A DNA stretch of 64,000 bases from Sporosarcina ureae (lineage in GTDB: Bacteria; Bacillota; Bacilli; Bacillales_A; Planococcaceae). The stretch is taken from positions 523,501 to 587,500 of the forward strand of contig NZ_CP015348.1 in assembly GCF_002109325.1 (NCBI RefSeq), given 5' to 3'. A model generated the notes under the pieces. That model made no database searches. It saw only the letters and a program-made list of their open reading frames with translations, and had not been told where the DNA came from. Position numbers and translations under genes: made by a program. This document shows, in pieces, positions 46,752 through 58,068 of this stretch. Numbering within the stretch: the first letter of the stretch is position 1; each line of letters opens with the position of its first letter.

Positions 46752-47867
46752 TTATCGTTCATTGATTGGAACATACTTCTGCATGCCTGGTCCAACGTAT
46801 TCTGCACGTGGGCGGATCAAGCGGTTGTTTTCGTATTGTTCTAGGATATGTGCAATCCATCCTGAAAAACGAGAAACTGCAAAAATAGGTGTGAAAATAT
46901 CATGATCGATGTCTAATGAATGATATACCGAAGCGGAGTAGAAATCAACATTTGGAGGCAATTTCTTTTCTCCAGTGACAATTGCTTCGATTTGTTCAGA
47001 CATATTGTACCACTTTTCTTCACCGCGAAGAGTAGTCAATCGCTTAGACATTTCACGTAAGTGCTTCGCACGTGGATCACCTTGACGGTATACACGGTGT
47101 CCGAAGCCCATGATTTTTTCTTTGTTAGCAAGCTTTTCACGAATATATGAATCGACCTTATCTTCATCGCCGATTTCCATTAGCATATTCATAACCGCTT
47201 CGTTTGCACCGCCGTGTAATGGACCTTTAAGAGCGCCAATTGCAGCAGTTACGCCAGAATACATATCAGATAGAGTCGCTACACAAACACGCGCAGTGAA
47301 CGTAGATGCGTTCAACTCATGGTCTGCGTGTAGTACAAGTGCTTTATTGAATGCTTCTTCAGCGATATCAGCAGGCTCTTCCCCAGAAAGCATGTAAAGG
47401 AAGTTTGCCGCATAGCTTAAACCTTTTTTAGGTGCTACTGGCTCTTGTCCTTTTCTGATACGTGCGAATGCAGTAACTACTGTTGCAACTTTAGCCTGAA
47501 GCTTAACTGCTTTCTTGTAGTTTTCTTCTGGTGACATATCTTCCGCTTTTTCATCGTATAATCCTAGAAGCGAGATTGCTGTACGAAGTGCTGCCATTGG
47601 ATGCACTTTGTCGATTGGGTACGTTTTGAAGTGATCAAGAACCCCTTGTGGAATTTCTGCGTTATCTTCTAACTGCTGTTTCAATTCAGCAAGTTCCTTT
47701 TCGTTTGGCAAACGTTTGTGCCAAAGTAAGTAAACTACTTCTTCAAAACTAGCATTTTCTGCCAGATCATCGATGCCGTATCCTACGTATGTAAGAGTGT
47801 CATCGATAATGGAACTGATTTGAGTTTGTGCTGCCACGATACCTTCCAAACCTTTTGTTGCTGTCAT
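46752..47867 (-). CDS. citZ: Citrate synthase
   Basis: 371 aa, short bacillary type of citrate synthase joining oxaloacetate and acetyl-CoA. Catalytic histidines in HGGANEAV and GFGHRVYR, and the aspartate in [15 protein letters not shown] lies upstream of the ATG. First gene of citZ-icd-mdh; promoter at 47970-47998, cre-like site and leader hairpin described separately. Confidence 0.97.
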   Translation of the reverse strand: MTATKGLEGIVAAQTQISSIIDDTLTYVGYGIDDLAENASFEEVVYLLWHKRLPNEKELAELKQQLEDNAEIPQGVLDHFKTYPIDKVHPMAALRTAISLLGLYDEKAEDMSPEENYKKAVKLQAKVATVVTAFARIRKGQEPVAPKKGLSYAANFLYMLSGEEPADIAEEAFNKALVLHADHELNASTFTARVCVATLSDMYSGVTAAIGALKGPLHGGANEAVMNMLMEIGDEDKVDSYIREKLANKEKIMGFGHRVYRQGDPRAKHLREMSKRLTTLRGEEKWYNMSEQIEAIVTGEKKLPPNVDFYSASVYHSLDIDHDIFTPIFAVSRFSGWIAHILEQYENNRLIRPRAEYVGPGMQKYVPINER

Positions 47868-47891
47868 GATATTCGCTCCTTCTTCCCAGTT

Positions 47892-47929
47892 TGGTCATCT
47901 CCCTGAAGCGGAGTGCAGAACGATGACCA
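47892..47929 (-). other. Hairpin in the citZ 5' leader
   Basis: TGGTCATC (47892-47899) and GATGACCA (47922-47929) are perfect 8-bp inverted arms enclosing about 22 nt of GC-rich loop, within the approximately 95-nt untranslated leader. Confidence 0.5.
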
Positions 47930-47950
47930 TCTGCTAATTATATTTTTATC

Positions 47951-47964
47951 TAAAACGCTTACAA
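47951..47964 (-). promoter_or_regulatory. cre-like CcpA site at citZ
   Basis: TTGTAAGCGTTTTA (minus strand) keeps the left half and centre of the cre consensus (WTGNAANCGNWWNCAW) but mismatches at the right-hand CA. It lies just downstream of the -10, a road-block position. CcpA repression of citZ is known in B. subtilis. Confidence 0.45.
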
Positions 47965-47969
47965 TGACC

Positions 47970-47998
47970 ATTATAAGCAACTTTAACGGTTTTGTGAA
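47970..47998 (-). promoter_or_regulatory. citZ promoter (SigA type)
   Basis: -35 TTCACA (47993-47998), 17-bp spacer, -10 TATAAT (47970-47975) on the minus strand; the leader is about 95 nt. Confidence 0.8.
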
Positions 47999-48050
47999 TG
48001 GTAAAGATGTTTTTTATTTATTATTACCCGAAAGGAATGGACAAATCCGT

Positions 48051-49016
48051 ATGATATCCATCGACTCCAAGCGCTTCCAAACCTATGCTCGTCAATGGTT
48101 GCCGGCTATATTAATCGTGATTTTCCTTATCGTAATCCCACCTATAGGATTTGCGATAGTTTTCGCTTTCTTCACTGCTCCGCTTATGAATTCTTTAATT
48201 GCGCTTACAAAACTGCCGGCTTTTCTAGCTGCTTTACTCATAATGGTGGTGCTTGCCTCTTTAGTATACACCTTTCTATTTCTATCAATCAACGGATTGA
48301 TTTCTGTCATATGGACAATGGAAGATCAATTAGGTGTAATTATCGAAATGATGGATAGCAAAGGCTGGAATTTACATGCCGCCGCAGAACAATTTATTCA
48401 ATTAAGTCATGAGGCAATGGAAGGGATCATTAGTTTACTGCAAAAAACGTTCCAGCAGATTTTCAGTACATTTTTATTCATTATCGCGTACTTTTTCGCT
48501 TTACGAGAAAGTGCCACCAATCGTTTTTGGTTTTTAGTTTACTTCCCTAAAAACTTCAGACAGGTAGCACGCAAGATTTTTGATAGGTCAAGCCGTTTAA
48601 TGGGGCATTTCTTCTCGGTCCAAATCCGCTTATTCTTCATGACCTTTATATTGATGGTGATCGGTTTTTGGCTACTTGATTTTGAATCATTCTTAACAAA
48701 AGCATTCTTAATATCGTTAGTTGACAGTATTCCATTCCTTGGAATAGGACTAGTATTTCTTCCGATGATTGCTTTTTCTTTCTATATTGATGATATACAC
48801 ATCGCGATCGGCTTATTGGTCCTATACATCGTACTACTCGTCAGTCGTCAGATGGTTGAATCACTTCTTTGGGCACACGCATTTAAATTGCGAACCGTAC
48901 ACTCCTTCATTATTACCGCTTGTGCAGTGTATTTATTCGGGTTATACGGTATCATGTTTTTACCTTTTTTCTTATTTATCGCATTGAAAGTTAAAGAACA
49001 TCCGACATTTACATAA
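48051..49016 (+). CDS. ytvI: YtvI-like AI-2E family transporter
   Basis: 321 aa polytopic membrane protein of the AI-2E/UPF0118 family. Hydrophobic pairs at the N-terminus, a soluble middle (about 100-160) and family-type motifs DSIPFLGIG (about residues 224-232) and PFFLFIALK at the end. In B. subtilis ytvI likewise lies beside citZ. I start at MISIDSK; GAAAGGA is 14-15 nt upstream, so the start is uncertain. Transport substrate unknown. Its last 8 bases overlap the end of fxsA on the other strand. Confidence 0.72.
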   Translation: MISIDSKRFQTYARQWLPAILIVIFLIVIPPIGFAIVFAFFTAPLMNSLIALTKLPAFLAALLIMVVLASLVYTFLFLSINGLISVIWTMEDQLGVIIEMMDSKGWNLHAAAEQFIQLSHEAMEGIISLLQKTFQQIFSTFLFIIAYFFALRESATNRFWFLVYFPKNFRQVARKIFDRSSRLMGHFFSVQIRLFFMTFILMVIGFWLLDFESFLTKAFLISLVDSIPFLGIGLVFLPMIAFSFYIDDIHIAIGLLVLYIVLLVSRQMVESLLWAHAFKLRTVHSFIITACAVYLFGLYGIMFLPFFLFIALKVKEHPTFT

Positions 49017-49392
49017 CTCGGATTTGGCCATTACGTATTTTATTGTAAATCCATTTGACGATAAACGGATACAAAATTTTACGTGGACCACTGAACAATA
49101 ATAATAGTCCTGCAATATCTGTTATGAAACCTGGCATTAATAATAATAAACCACCCAGTAAAATACACACACTGTCGACTAGCGCTTTACCAGGCGTTTC
49201 TCTATTGGCCATACGAAACTGTAAATCGCGCCATGCACGCAAACCTTGTTTCTTGGCTAGGTAAGCACCGCCGATACCGGTCGCGATAATAATTAAAATT
49301 GTCGGCATGATCCCAAGTGTTTTACCCGAAAACATTAATAATGCCAGTTCAGAAGTTGGCACAATGATGAATAATGCTAGTAACCATTTCAT
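49009..49392 (-). CDS. fxsA: FxsA family membrane protein
   Basis: 127 aa with about three or four hydrophobic stretches. VPTSELALLMF near the start, GGAYLAKKQGLRAWRDLQ and LLLMPGFITDIAGLLLL identify FxsA. E. coli FxsA modulates phage F exclusion; a role here is unknown. AGGTTCC-type weak ribosome site. Downstream of pyk, separated by the terminator at 49404-49440, and convergent with ytvI with an 8-bp overlap. Confidence 0.85.
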   Translation of the reverse strand: MKWLLALFIIVPTSELALLMFSGKTLGIMPTILIIIATGIGGAYLAKKQGLRAWRDLQFRMANRETPGKALVDSVCILLGGLLLLMPGFITDIAGLLLLFSGPRKILYPFIVKWIYNKIRNGQIRVM

Positions 49393-49403
49393 ATAGGAAC
49401 CTC

Positions 49404-49440
49404 CAAAAAAGACCGCTCTCTCTTTACGAGAAGCGGTCTA
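49404..49440 (-). terminator. pfkA-pyk terminator
   Basis: AGACCGCTT/AAGCGGTCT-type stem (GACCGCT ... AGCGGTC) with six T on the minus strand, 11 nt after pyk. Confidence 0.85.
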
Positions 49441-49450
49441 TATATTTTTA

Positions 49451-51211
49451 TTACAATACTTTTGCGTGACCGTTGTAGATTACACCGCTCGCTGCATCCA
49501 TTGTAATGTCACTGCCATTCTTAATAACCGATGTAATGTTTTCAGCACCTACGATTACAGGTATACCTAGACTCAAACCAACAACTGCTGCGTGGCTAGT
49601 TAGTCCCCCTGTTTCGGTGATGATGCCTGCGCATCGCTCAAGAGCAGCAAACATATCACGATCTGTAGAATGCGTGACAATGATGTCACCATCTTTGATT
49701 TGTGTTAATGCTTCTTGTGAGTTCTTGATAATCTTCGCTTTACCGAAGGCGACGTTTTTGCCGATACCTTGGCCGCGACCAATTAAATCCCCAATAACGT
49801 GTAATTTCATCAAGTTAGTTGTACCCGCTTTACCGACCGGTACACCTGCAGTGATGATCACTACATCGCCATGAGTGACATATTGGTGTTTAACACTTTC
49901 TTCGACTGATTCCTGAAGAATACCGTCGATGTCGAGTGCTTTCTTTCCAACGATTGGATAAACACCCCAAACAAGTGTCAGTTTATTGGAAATCACTTCT
50001 GAACGTGTTACCGCAATAATAGGAACACCCGGACGGTACTTCGCGATCATTGTTGCAGTTTGACCACTTTCCGTTGGTGCCAAAATTGCTTTAACATTCA
50101 AGTTAAGAGCTGTATAAGAAGCAGCTTGTCCAATTGCTTCTGTAAGATTCCCTTCTTTTTCTCTCGTTCTTGTGGAAACGACAGAATGGAAGTCCATGGA
50201 TTCTTCAGTAGACAAAGCAATTTTGCACATTACTTTTACAGATTCGACGGGGTACATCCCAGCAGCTGTTTCACCAGAAAGCATGACAGCATCTGAACCG
50301 TCTAAAATCGCGTTGGCCACATCACTTGCTTCAGCACGTGTAGGACGTGGGTTTCTTTGCATAGAATCCAGCATTTGTGTCGCTGTAATAACAGGTTTAC
50401 CATACTGGTTACATTTACGGATCATCATTTTTTGTACCAAAGGAACTTCTTCAGCGGGAATTTCTACTCCTAGATCTCCACGCGCAACCATTAGGCCATC
50501 AGACAATTGAAGAATTTCGTCTAGATTGTCTACGCCTTCCTGATTTTCAATCTTTGGTACAATATGGATATGTCCACCATTGTTATTTTCAAGTAATTCA
50601 CGGATTTGAATAACATCAGTTGCACGACGCACGAATGAAGCTGCGATAAAATCAACGCCCTGCTCAATACCGAACAAGATATCCTCTTTATCTTTATCCG
50701 TAATTCCTGGCAATTGCACAGATACATTCGGAACGTTGACACCTTTATTATCTTTTAAAGGGCCTGCGTTAATTACTTTTGTATGAATTAATCCTTTTTC
50801 GAGATCTTTGCCTGTTACTTCAAGTTCAATCAAGCCGTCGTCTAAAAGTACGAATGAACCGCGATCGACGTCATGGATTAACTGTTCGTACGTAACAGAA
50901 AATGTTTCTGCAGTACCGAGTACTTCTTGCATCGAGATATCTACTGCTTGTCCTCTTACCAACTCGATTTGACCTTCTGTCATTTTATGAGTCCGAATTT
51001 CAGGGCCTTTTGTATCGAGCAGGATCCCAACTACTTTTTCTTTTTCAGCTGCCGCTTTGCGGATTCTTTCAATACGTATTCTATGCTCTTCTTGGGTGCC
51101 ATGGGAGAAGTTCAGGCGTGCAACGTTCATCCCTGCGTCAATCAGTTCTAGCAGTCCTTCGTAAGATTCACTTGCTGGACCGATTGTACACACGATTTTT
51201 GTCTTTCTCAC
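49451..51211 (-). CDS. pyk: Pyruvate kinase with C-terminal PEP-utiliser domain
   Basis: 586 aa, the longer bacillary form. Catalytic barrel (1-340) with [25 protein letters not shown] and the signature [12 protein letters not shown]; allosteric C domain (about 355-470); and an extra C-terminal PEP-utiliser-like domain (about 480-586) with [14 protein letters not shown]. Makes pyruvate and ATP from PEP in glycolysis. 38 nt after pfkA, same transcript. Confidence 0.97.
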   Translation of the reverse strand: MRKTKIVCTIGPASESYEGLLELIDAGMNVARLNFSHGTQEEHRIRIERIRKAAAEKEKVVGILLDTKGPEIRTHKMTEGQIELVRGQAVDISMQEVLGTAETFSVTYEQLIHDVDRGSFVLLDDGLIELEVTGKDLEKGLIHTKVINAGPLKDNKGVNVPNVSVQLPGITDKDKEDILFGIEQGVDFIAASFVRRATDVIQIRELLENNNGGHIHIVPKIENQEGVDNLDEILQLSDGLMVARGDLGVEIPAEEVPLVQKMMIRKCNQYGKPVITATQMLDSMQRNPRPTRAEASDVANAILDGSDAVMLSGETAAGMYPVESVKVMCKIALSTEESMDFHSVVSTRTREKEGNLTEAIGQAASYTALNLNVKAILAPTESGQTATMIAKYRPGVPIIAVTRSEVISNKLTLVWGVYPIVGKKALDIDGILQESVEESVKHQYVTHGDVVIITAGVPVGKAGTTNLMKLHVIGDLIGRGQGIGKNVAFGKAKIIKNSQEALTQIKDGDIIVTHSTDRDMFAALERCAGIITETGGLTSHAAVVGLSLGIPVIVGAENITSVIKNGSDITMDAASGVIYNGHAKVL

Positions 51212-51249
51212 TACTTATCGCTCCTCTGCGTCATGTCGACTCTGACTAA

Positions 51250-52227
<978 letters not shown>

Positions 52228-52250
52228 TCATGACTTGTATGTACGAGCAA

Positions 52251-52276
52251 AAGACGCGGTTGCCCGCATCTTTTAT
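52251..52276 (-). terminator. Weak hairpin between accA and pfkA
   Basis: AAGAtGCGG/CCGCgTCTT around a GCAA tetraloop with four T after it on the minus strand. Could attenuate rather than end transcription. Confidence 0.4.
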
Positions 52277-53226
52277 TCCGAAAACACGCCAATGCTCCGG
52301 AATTTATTGTATCGGTTATCAATCAATTCTTCTGATGATAAATCGCATAATTCCTTCAATGATCTACGTATAGTACAACGGATCTCAATAGCCTGTTTGT
52401 TCGCATCACGATGTGCACCACCAAGTACTTCAGGAATGATTTCATCAATGATATTCATATCTTTCAAATCGGGTGCAGTGATTTTCATCGCTTCCGCCGC
52501 CTGTTTAGCAAGTGATGGATCTTTCCACAAGATAGAAGCTGCGCCTTCAGGCGAAATTACAGAGTACGTGGAGTTTTCAAGCATATGGATATGATTTGCA
52601 ACTCCTAGAGCCAACGCACCCCCACTGCCCCCTTCTCCAATAACGATTGAAATCACAGGAACTTTCAAGCCTGCCATTTCAACGAGATTGCGAGCAATCG
52701 CTTCACTTTGTCCACGTTCTTCTGCCGCCTTACCAGGATACGCACCTTTCGTATCAATGAAACAGATAATAGGACGATTGAACTTTTCCGCTTGTTTCAT
52801 CAGACGAAGTGCTTTACGGTACCCTTCAGGATGTGGCATACCGAAGTTGCGTTTAACATTTTCTTTCGTATCTTTACCGCGCTGATGTCCGATAATTGTA
52901 ATAGGCGTTTCTTCGAATGAAGCAATTCCGCCTATTATGGCTTCGTCATCTCCAAAGTTGCGGTCGCCATGAAACTCAAGGAAGTCTTCAAACAAACGAG
53001 TAATATAATCTTTCGTTGTAGGTCTTTCCGGATGCCGAGCTACTTGTACACGATCCCACGGCTCCATGCCTTCATAGATATCTTTTTCTAACTTCGACAG
53101 GCGATTTTTCAGATTGACAATTTCAGAAGAAAGATCTACGTCATTCATTGCTGTATACTCTTCTAATTCATTGATTTTTTCACGCAATTTTACGATAGGT
53201 TCTTCAAATGCGAGTGTTTTACTCAT
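52273..53226 (-). CDS. accA: Acetyl-CoA carboxylase carboxyltransferase subunit alpha
   Basis: 317 aa. [16 protein letters not shown] (about residues 90-105), [27 protein letters not shown] and [10 protein letters not shown] are family signatures, with [15 protein letters not shown] for the oxyanion region. With AccD transfers carboxyl from biotin to acetyl-CoA, the first committed step of fatty-acid synthesis. Overlaps accD by 4 bp (ATGA-type). Confidence 0.97.
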   Translation of the reverse strand: MSKTLAFEEPIVKLREKINELEEYTAMNDVDLSSEIVNLKNRLSKLEKDIYEGMEPWDRVQVARHPERPTTKDYITRLFEDFLEFHGDRNFGDDEAIIGGIASFEETPITIIGHQRGKDTKENVKRNFGMPHPEGYRKALRLMKQAEKFNRPIICFIDTKGAYPGKAAEERGQSEAIARNLVEMAGLKVPVISIVIGEGGSGGALALGVANHIHMLENSTYSVISPEGAASILWKDPSLAKQAAEAMKITAPDLKDMNIIDEIIPEVLGGAHRDANKQAIEIRCTIRRSLKELCDLSSEELIDNRYNKFRSIGVFSE

Positions 53227-54095
53227 ACAATTTCGATCTCCTTCCGTGCGTGAAGGCTCAGGATTTTATTCATCACTTCAGGCATTTCATTGCGATGAAC
53301 TACCGCATCCAATTGCCCGTGACTCAATAAAAACTCTGCTGTCTGGAAATCTTCCGGCAGTTTTTCACGTACTGTTTGTTCAATTACGCGACGTCCCGCG
53401 AACCCTATTAGAGCTTTTGGCTCTGCCAAGTTGATATCTCCAACTGAAGCGAAACTAGCCGATACGCCACCTGTCGTCGGGTATGTCATAATAGAAATAT
53501 ACAATAAGCCTTTGTTGGCATGTCTTTCAAGGGCTACACTTACTTTAGCCATTTGCATTAGACTAATGACGCCTTCTTGCATACGGGCACCGCCACTTGC
53601 CGAGAAGATCAACATAGGAATTCCTAATTCAGTAGCTTTCTCTACAGCTCTTGTGATCTTTTCCCCAACTACCGAACCCATGGAACCCATACGGAAATGC
53701 GCATCCATCACAGCAACAGCTACTCGGTTCTCTTGAATGGTTCCGACACCAGTAAGCACGGCTTCGTTGAGTCCAGTTGCTAATGCGTCTTTTTCAACTT
53801 TTTCTGTATAAGCAGGGAAATTTAGCGGATTCTCTGTCTTTAAATGATTATCCATTGATTCAAAGCTGCCTTCGTCAAATAAATGATCGATTCGTTCTTG
53901 CGCCGTCATTTTATAATGATGCTGACAAGAAGGGCAAACTTTACCGTTCTTCAACAAGTCCTTTGTCAAAATTACATGCTTACACTCGGGACATTTTGTC
54001 ATGATTCCTTCTGGTACATCTGCTTTACTTTGAGCAGACGGCATTGTATGTTGGTCAACTTTTGGTTTCTTTTTAAATAATTGCTTGATACTCAT
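53223..54095 (-). CDS. accD: Acetyl-CoA carboxylase carboxyltransferase subunit beta
   Basis: 290 aa. N-terminal zinc ribbon CPECKHVI ... [10 protein letters not shown] (residues 35-64) and crotonase-like body with [20 protein letters not shown]. Zinc-bearing half of carboxyltransferase. Its start overlaps the upstream regulator gene by 4 bp and its end overlaps accA by 4 bp, a fully chained trio. Confidence 0.97.
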   Translation of the reverse strand: MSIKQLFKKKPKVDQHTMPSAQSKADVPEGIMTKCPECKHVILTKDLLKNGKVCPSCQHHYKMTAQERIDHLFDEGSFESMDNHLKTENPLNFPAYTEKVEKDALATGLNEAVLTGVGTIQENRVAVAVMDAHFRMGSMGSVVGEKITRAVEKATELGIPMLIFSASGGARMQEGVISLMQMAKVSVALERHANKGLLYISIMTYPTTGGVSASFASVGDINLAEPKALIGFAGRRVIEQTVREKLPEDFQTAEFLLSHGQLDAVVHRNEMPEVMNKILSLHARKEIEIV

Positions 54096-54754
54096 TCCGT
54101 TCCCCTTCTTTCTCCCTCAACTTGATGCATCCATTTTTCATACCAAGTTAAGGCTTTTTCCGTATTACCTGCCATTATTTCGTCCAGCAGTTCATGCACA
54201 GTTACTATTTCTTCATCTGTTGCAATAGCTACATCGAAAGAAACGCCACTATACTGTTTCAATAAAAACCAAATTTTCAAGGAGAGTCGATTCTCAGTAG
54301 CGACAATAGTTTCGCGCACTATATCTTCACGCAAAAACACAGACTCTTCTTCTCGCAATTTACTTTGCATGCCTTTCCATACAGGCAGCATACGCAGTTC
54401 TTCATTTTCTGTAACCGTTGTAATAGCTGCGCGTTCATGAATCATCCTTGTATCAACTACATCTTGGATAGATCGCGCTTGCTGCATAATAAACGTCGAG
54501 AGAACTTCCACTAACTGATGTTTTTTGAAATCGGATAGAAATGTTCCTTCGCCTCGTCTTGTTTCAATGAGGCCAAGCAATTCCATACTTCGTAACGCCT
54601 CGCGTACTGCCGTTCTGCTTACTTGCAGCTTTTCCGCCAGATGACGTTCAGATGGTAACTTATCGCCATACTCGATTTTTTGTTCGCTAATCAGTAATTG
54701 TAGTTCTCCGATAATATCCAAAAAACGCTTGGATGATGATTGTGGATTTTGCAT
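54092..54754 (-). CDS. GntR/FadR-family regulator in the accDA operon
   Basis: 220 aa. GntR winged helix (about residues 10-75: [31 protein letters not shown]) and an all-helical FCD effector domain (about 90-215). Start MQNPQSS has AAAAAGGAG 8 nt upstream; 20 extra codons are rejected. Chained by 4-bp overlap to accD. B. subtilis has ytsJ at this place, not a regulator. Probably senses an acyl-CoA or organic acid and adjusts malonyl-CoA supply, with autoregulation through the operator at 54788-54798. Confidence 0.88.
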   Translation of the reverse strand: MQNPQSSSKRFLDIIGELQLLISEQKIEYGDKLPSERHLAEKLQVSRTAVREALRSMELLGLIETRRGEGTFLSDFKKHQLVEVLSTFIMQQARSIQDVVDTRMIHERAAITTVTENEELRMLPVWKGMQSKLREEESVFLREDIVRETIVATENRLSLKIWFLLKQYSGVSFDVAIATDEEIVTVHELLDEIMAGNTEKALTWYEKWMHQVEGERRGTE

Positions 54755-54787
54755 GAGGAGAACTCCTTTTTCGTTCCATAAACAGAG

Positions 54788-54798
54788 TGGTCTGACCA
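54788..54798. promoter_or_regulatory. FadR/GntR-type operator
   Basis: TGGTCTGACCA fits the TnGTnnnACnA operator pattern of FadR-type GntR regulators; with one more base each side it is a 13-bp palindrome (GTGGTCTGACCAC). It lies 34-44 nt upstream of the regulator start. No sharp promoter can be set beside it. Confidence 0.65.
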
Positions 54799-54916
54799 CC
54801 CTGCATACTAGCATACAAAAAAGTCGGCACTACGTAAAGCAATATCTTGAAATTACAAGTGTTTTTATTTCGTCATTTTTCGTACCGACTGAACGCTCGC
54901 TTAGTAAAAAGTCGAA

Positions 54917-54959
54917 GTATAGTCCATCATGGCGCAGATTGCGTCATGATGGACTATAC
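54917..54959 (-). terminator. Long perfect hairpin downstream of dnaE
   Basis: 15-bp perfect arms (54917-54931 and 54945-54959; TATAGTCCATCATG/CATGATGGACTATA in the core) around a 13-nt interior that itself pairs (CGCA/TGCG). It starts 22 nt after the dnaE stop. T-rich tail is interrupted (ACTTCGACTTTTT), so it is a probable but atypical terminator. Confidence 0.5.
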
Positions 54960-54980
54960 AAGATTTTGCTCCTACACTTT

Positions 54981-57900
54981 TCAGTCTCCCGAAAGACTCA
55001 GCGACGCTAATTGCTCGACAATGAGTTGAACAGATTGATTACGAAAATCGATGCTACCCGACACTTGAACAAACGCTTCTTCTTTTAACTGGACGCTGAT
55101 CTGTGCATATTGTTTCGGAAATACTGTACACGATATTTCTTCCGTCTCGTCTTGTATCGTTAGAAAAGCCATGGCTTCCCCCTTTTTAGTACGAATACGT
55201 TTGATCGATAAGATGATTCCTATACACGTTGCTTTCGTTCCTCGGTTCAGAGAAAACAGTGACGCGATCGATGGGATGTGACTCGATGCAGTTCTTTTTA
55301 ATTGTTCCACGGGATGTTCGGATAAATAAAACCCTAACGTATCATGTTCAAAACCAAGCTTCGTCATCTGATCCATTGTGCCGCCTGGTGTATATTTGGG
55401 TTGGGAATTAAATTGAAATTGATCACTTAATGCATCATCTCCTATGAAGAGTGCATGGGAATGAGCGGCATCTATTGAAGCAAGAAGAACTGAGCGTTTT
55501 TGATTAAAGTCGTCAAGTGCACCTGCTTTAATTAACGGGATGATGGCTTTTTCAGAAAAATGATCGGCTCCTAGTGAGATGGCCATGTCAAACATCGATG
55601 ACCAACTCCCCTTTTCCCGAGCAGCCGCCAATTGCTGATAAAATGCGAAAGTAACTCCTTTAATTGCGCCTAAACCGAGACGAATCGCATGTCCTTCCAC
55701 TGTATGTGAATAACGGCTAGTCTTGACAGATGGCGGTAGTATCGGGATACCTTTTGCTTTCATTTCACGAATTACTTCCATCATCTTGTCTTTGCTACCA
55801 GTTAATGAGGAAAGGAATGCTGCATAAAAGTAAGTAGGTTCATTTGCTTTAAAAAATGCCAATCGATAGGAAATCATTGAATAGGCTACCGCATGGCTTT
55901 TCGGAAATCCATAATCCGCGAATTTAACAATTAAGTTGTATACATTATTCGCTTTGATTTGATCAAACCCTTTTTTACTTGCCCCCGCAATAAAGTGTTG
56001 CCGTTCCTCTTCTAATACTTGCTGATTTTTCTTACTGATTGCCCGTCTTAGAAGATCCGCTTCTGCCATCGTAAAACCGGCAATTTCCACCGCAAGTTTC
56101 ATGATCTGTTCTTGATAAATGATGATACCGTATGTCTCCGAGAGAATAGGTTCTAGCTCTGGTATGTCGTAGACAGTTGGCTCTTGTCCATTTTTCCGAC
56201 GACTATACAGCGGGATGAACTCCATAGGACCCGGTCGATATAACGCGTTCACTGAGTATACATCTTTGAAATTATCCGGTTGTATAGTCTTTAACGCACG
56301 CCGCATGCCGGGCGATTCAAATTGGAAGATTCCTGTTGTGTCACCATTTTTAAATACTCTGTACGTTGCCTGATCATCGAGTGGAATGCATTCGAAATCA
56401 ATAATCTGCTTTTTATTGTATTGAATCATTGCACGGATTCTGTCGAGTAGCGTTAAATTACGCAAACCTAGAAAGTCCATTTTCAATAAACCGACTTCTT
56501 CCACGTCTTTCATTGCCCACTGTGTCAGGAATACTTCATCTGAACCTATCTGCAACGGAACGTAATGTACGAGGGGATTCGCTGCAAGGACGACACCAGC
56601 TGCATGCGTCGATGCATTTCTCGGTAAATCTTCCAAGCGTTCCGCAGCTTGCCGCCACAGCTCTCTACGTGGCTCCACTTGAATCCAGTCACGTAGTTTC
56701 TTTGACTGGATAATCGTTTCTTTGAATGACCGGCCACTATTTAATTCATTGGACATGAATCGAACTTCTTCAGGCGTGAAGTCTAGCACTCTGGCCACGT
56801 TTCGTGCGACCGCTTTCGTTGACAACGTACCGAAAGTGATAATCTGTGCGGCATATTGTTTACCGTATGTACTTGCCACATAATTCACCACTTCTGTTCT
56901 GCGATTATCCGCAAAATCGATATCAATATCGGGCATCGTTACACGTTCGGGATTTAAAAAACGTTCAAAAAGCAATCCATATTTGATTGGGTCAACTTCT
57001 GTAATCCCGAGAGCGAACGCCACTAAAGAACCTGCAGAAGACCCACGACCAGGGCCGACTAGGATGCCTTCCGTTTTTGCGTAACGCACATAGTCTTCTA
57101 CTATTAGGAAGTAATCGGTGAAGCCCATCTGATCGATGATGGATAGTTCGTAGCGAAGACGTTGTTCATATTCTTCTGACAGTGACTGGAAACGTGCTTG
57201 AAGTCCGTTTCGGCAATTTTGCTCGAGAAGTGAAATAGGCGCTTGACCGTCTGCGACTGGAAACTTTGGCATGAGGAAATCTTCTTTTTGGATAGTCACT
57301 ACGCACGAATCCATAATGCCTTCTGTTGTCCGTAACCATTCTGGATGATCACCAAACCAATTAACAAGTTCTTCACGTTCTGGTAAATAAGCTTGTCGAT
57401 AACGATTAGGGGGCTTTTGTGAATCATTCAATTTATAGCCTTTGCGTATGGCTGTCGCGACTTCGTAAGCTTGAAAATCTTCCTTATGAAGAAAGCGCGT
57501 TTCTTGACAAGCAGCGATCGGCAATTGACTTTCTTCACTTAATTGAATAATGCTTGCTTCGTCAGTATGCGCTCCTCCACCAGGCCTACCGATTCCAATG
57601 AATGTTGAAGCGTTAGAATCTTTTTCTGCCACTAGCTGCAAGACATGTAGATCACGCGCGTTCGCCCATGAGGAATCTGTCATCGCGCATATGATGATGC
57701 ACCCTTCCCTGTAAGCTTGAAGCCAGTTGAGTGGGAGGTTTTCTTCTTCTCGCGTAGAAATGGCGCTGCTCATTTTCATTAGATTAGAGAAGCCTGTTTC
57801 GTTTTGTGCATAAATATAAACAAGTACTTCATGATCTTCGACTTCCAATGTGACGGACAAACCAATTACAGGACGGATGCCGTATTTAGCTAGCATTTTG

Positions 57901-58049
57901 CTGAACGATCGGACACCATATAGCTTACTATTGACGATAGCAGCAGAAGAAGCCCCTCTTTTTTGCAAAAGAGGAGCCAGTTCATCTAACTTTACAATTC
58001 CACGCAGTAAGTCTGCGCCCGTTACGATTTGCGGATACATCAGGTTCAT
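54981..58049 (-). CDS. dnaE: DNA polymerase III alpha subunit DnaE
   Basis: 1022 aa, shorter than many DnaE (about 1100+). Palm with the catalytic pair in MPDIDIDFAD (about residue 375) and KMDFLGLRN; GPGRGSSAGSL finger motif; C-terminal tail with an OB fold (TCIGIILSIKRIRTKKGEAM, about 930-950). The N-terminal PHP domain has lost its metal residues: HxH position reads YPQIVTG and the TDH position reads IVNSK. Acts with PolC in replication. No proofreading exonuclease. GAGGG-type site precedes the ATG. Confidence 0.94.
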   Translation of the reverse strand: MNLMYPQIVTGADLLRGIVKLDELAPLLQKRGASSAAIVNSKLYGVRSFSKMLAKYGIRPVIGLSVTLEVEDHEVLVYIYAQNETGFSNLMKMSSAISTREEENLPLNWLQAYREGCIIICAMTDSSWANARDLHVLQLVAEKDSNASTFIGIGRPGGGAHTDEASIIQLSEESQLPIAACQETRFLHKEDFQAYEVATAIRKGYKLNDSQKPPNRYRQAYLPEREELVNWFGDHPEWLRTTEGIMDSCVVTIQKEDFLMPKFPVADGQAPISLLEQNCRNGLQARFQSLSEEYEQRLRYELSIIDQMGFTDYFLIVEDYVRYAKTEGILVGPGRGSSAGSLVAFALGITEVDPIKYGLLFERFLNPERVTMPDIDIDFADNRRTEVVNYVASTYGKQYAAQIITFGTLSTKAVARNVARVLDFTPEEVRFMSNELNSGRSFKETIIQSKKLRDWIQVEPRRELWRQAAERLEDLPRNASTHAAGVVLAANPLVHYVPLQIGSDEVFLTQWAMKDVEEVGLLKMDFLGLRNLTLLDRIRAMIQYNKKQIIDFECIPLDDQATYRVFKNGDTTGIFQFESPGMRRALKTIQPDNFKDVYSVNALYRPGPMEFIPLYSRRKNGQEPTVYDIPELEPILSETYGIIIYQEQIMKLAVEIAGFTMAEADLLRRAISKKNQQVLEEERQHFIAGASKKGFDQIKANNVYNLIVKFADYGFPKSHAVAYSMISYRLAFFKANEPTYFYAAFLSSLTGSKDKMMEVIREMKAKGIPILPPSVKTSRYSHTVEGHAIRLGLGAIKGVTFAFYQQLAAAREKGSWSSMFDMAISLGADHFSEKAIIPLIKAGALDDFNQKRSVLLASIDAAHSHALFIGDDALSDQFQFNSQPKYTPGGTMDQMTKLGFEHDTLGFYLSEHPVEQLKRTASSHIPSIASLFSLNRGTKATCIGIILSIKRIRTKKGEAMAFLTIQDETEEISCTVFPKQYAQISVQLKEEAFVQVSGSIDFRNQSVQLIVEQLASLSLSGD

Positions 58050-58068
58050 TTCAATCCCTCAGCTCTGC

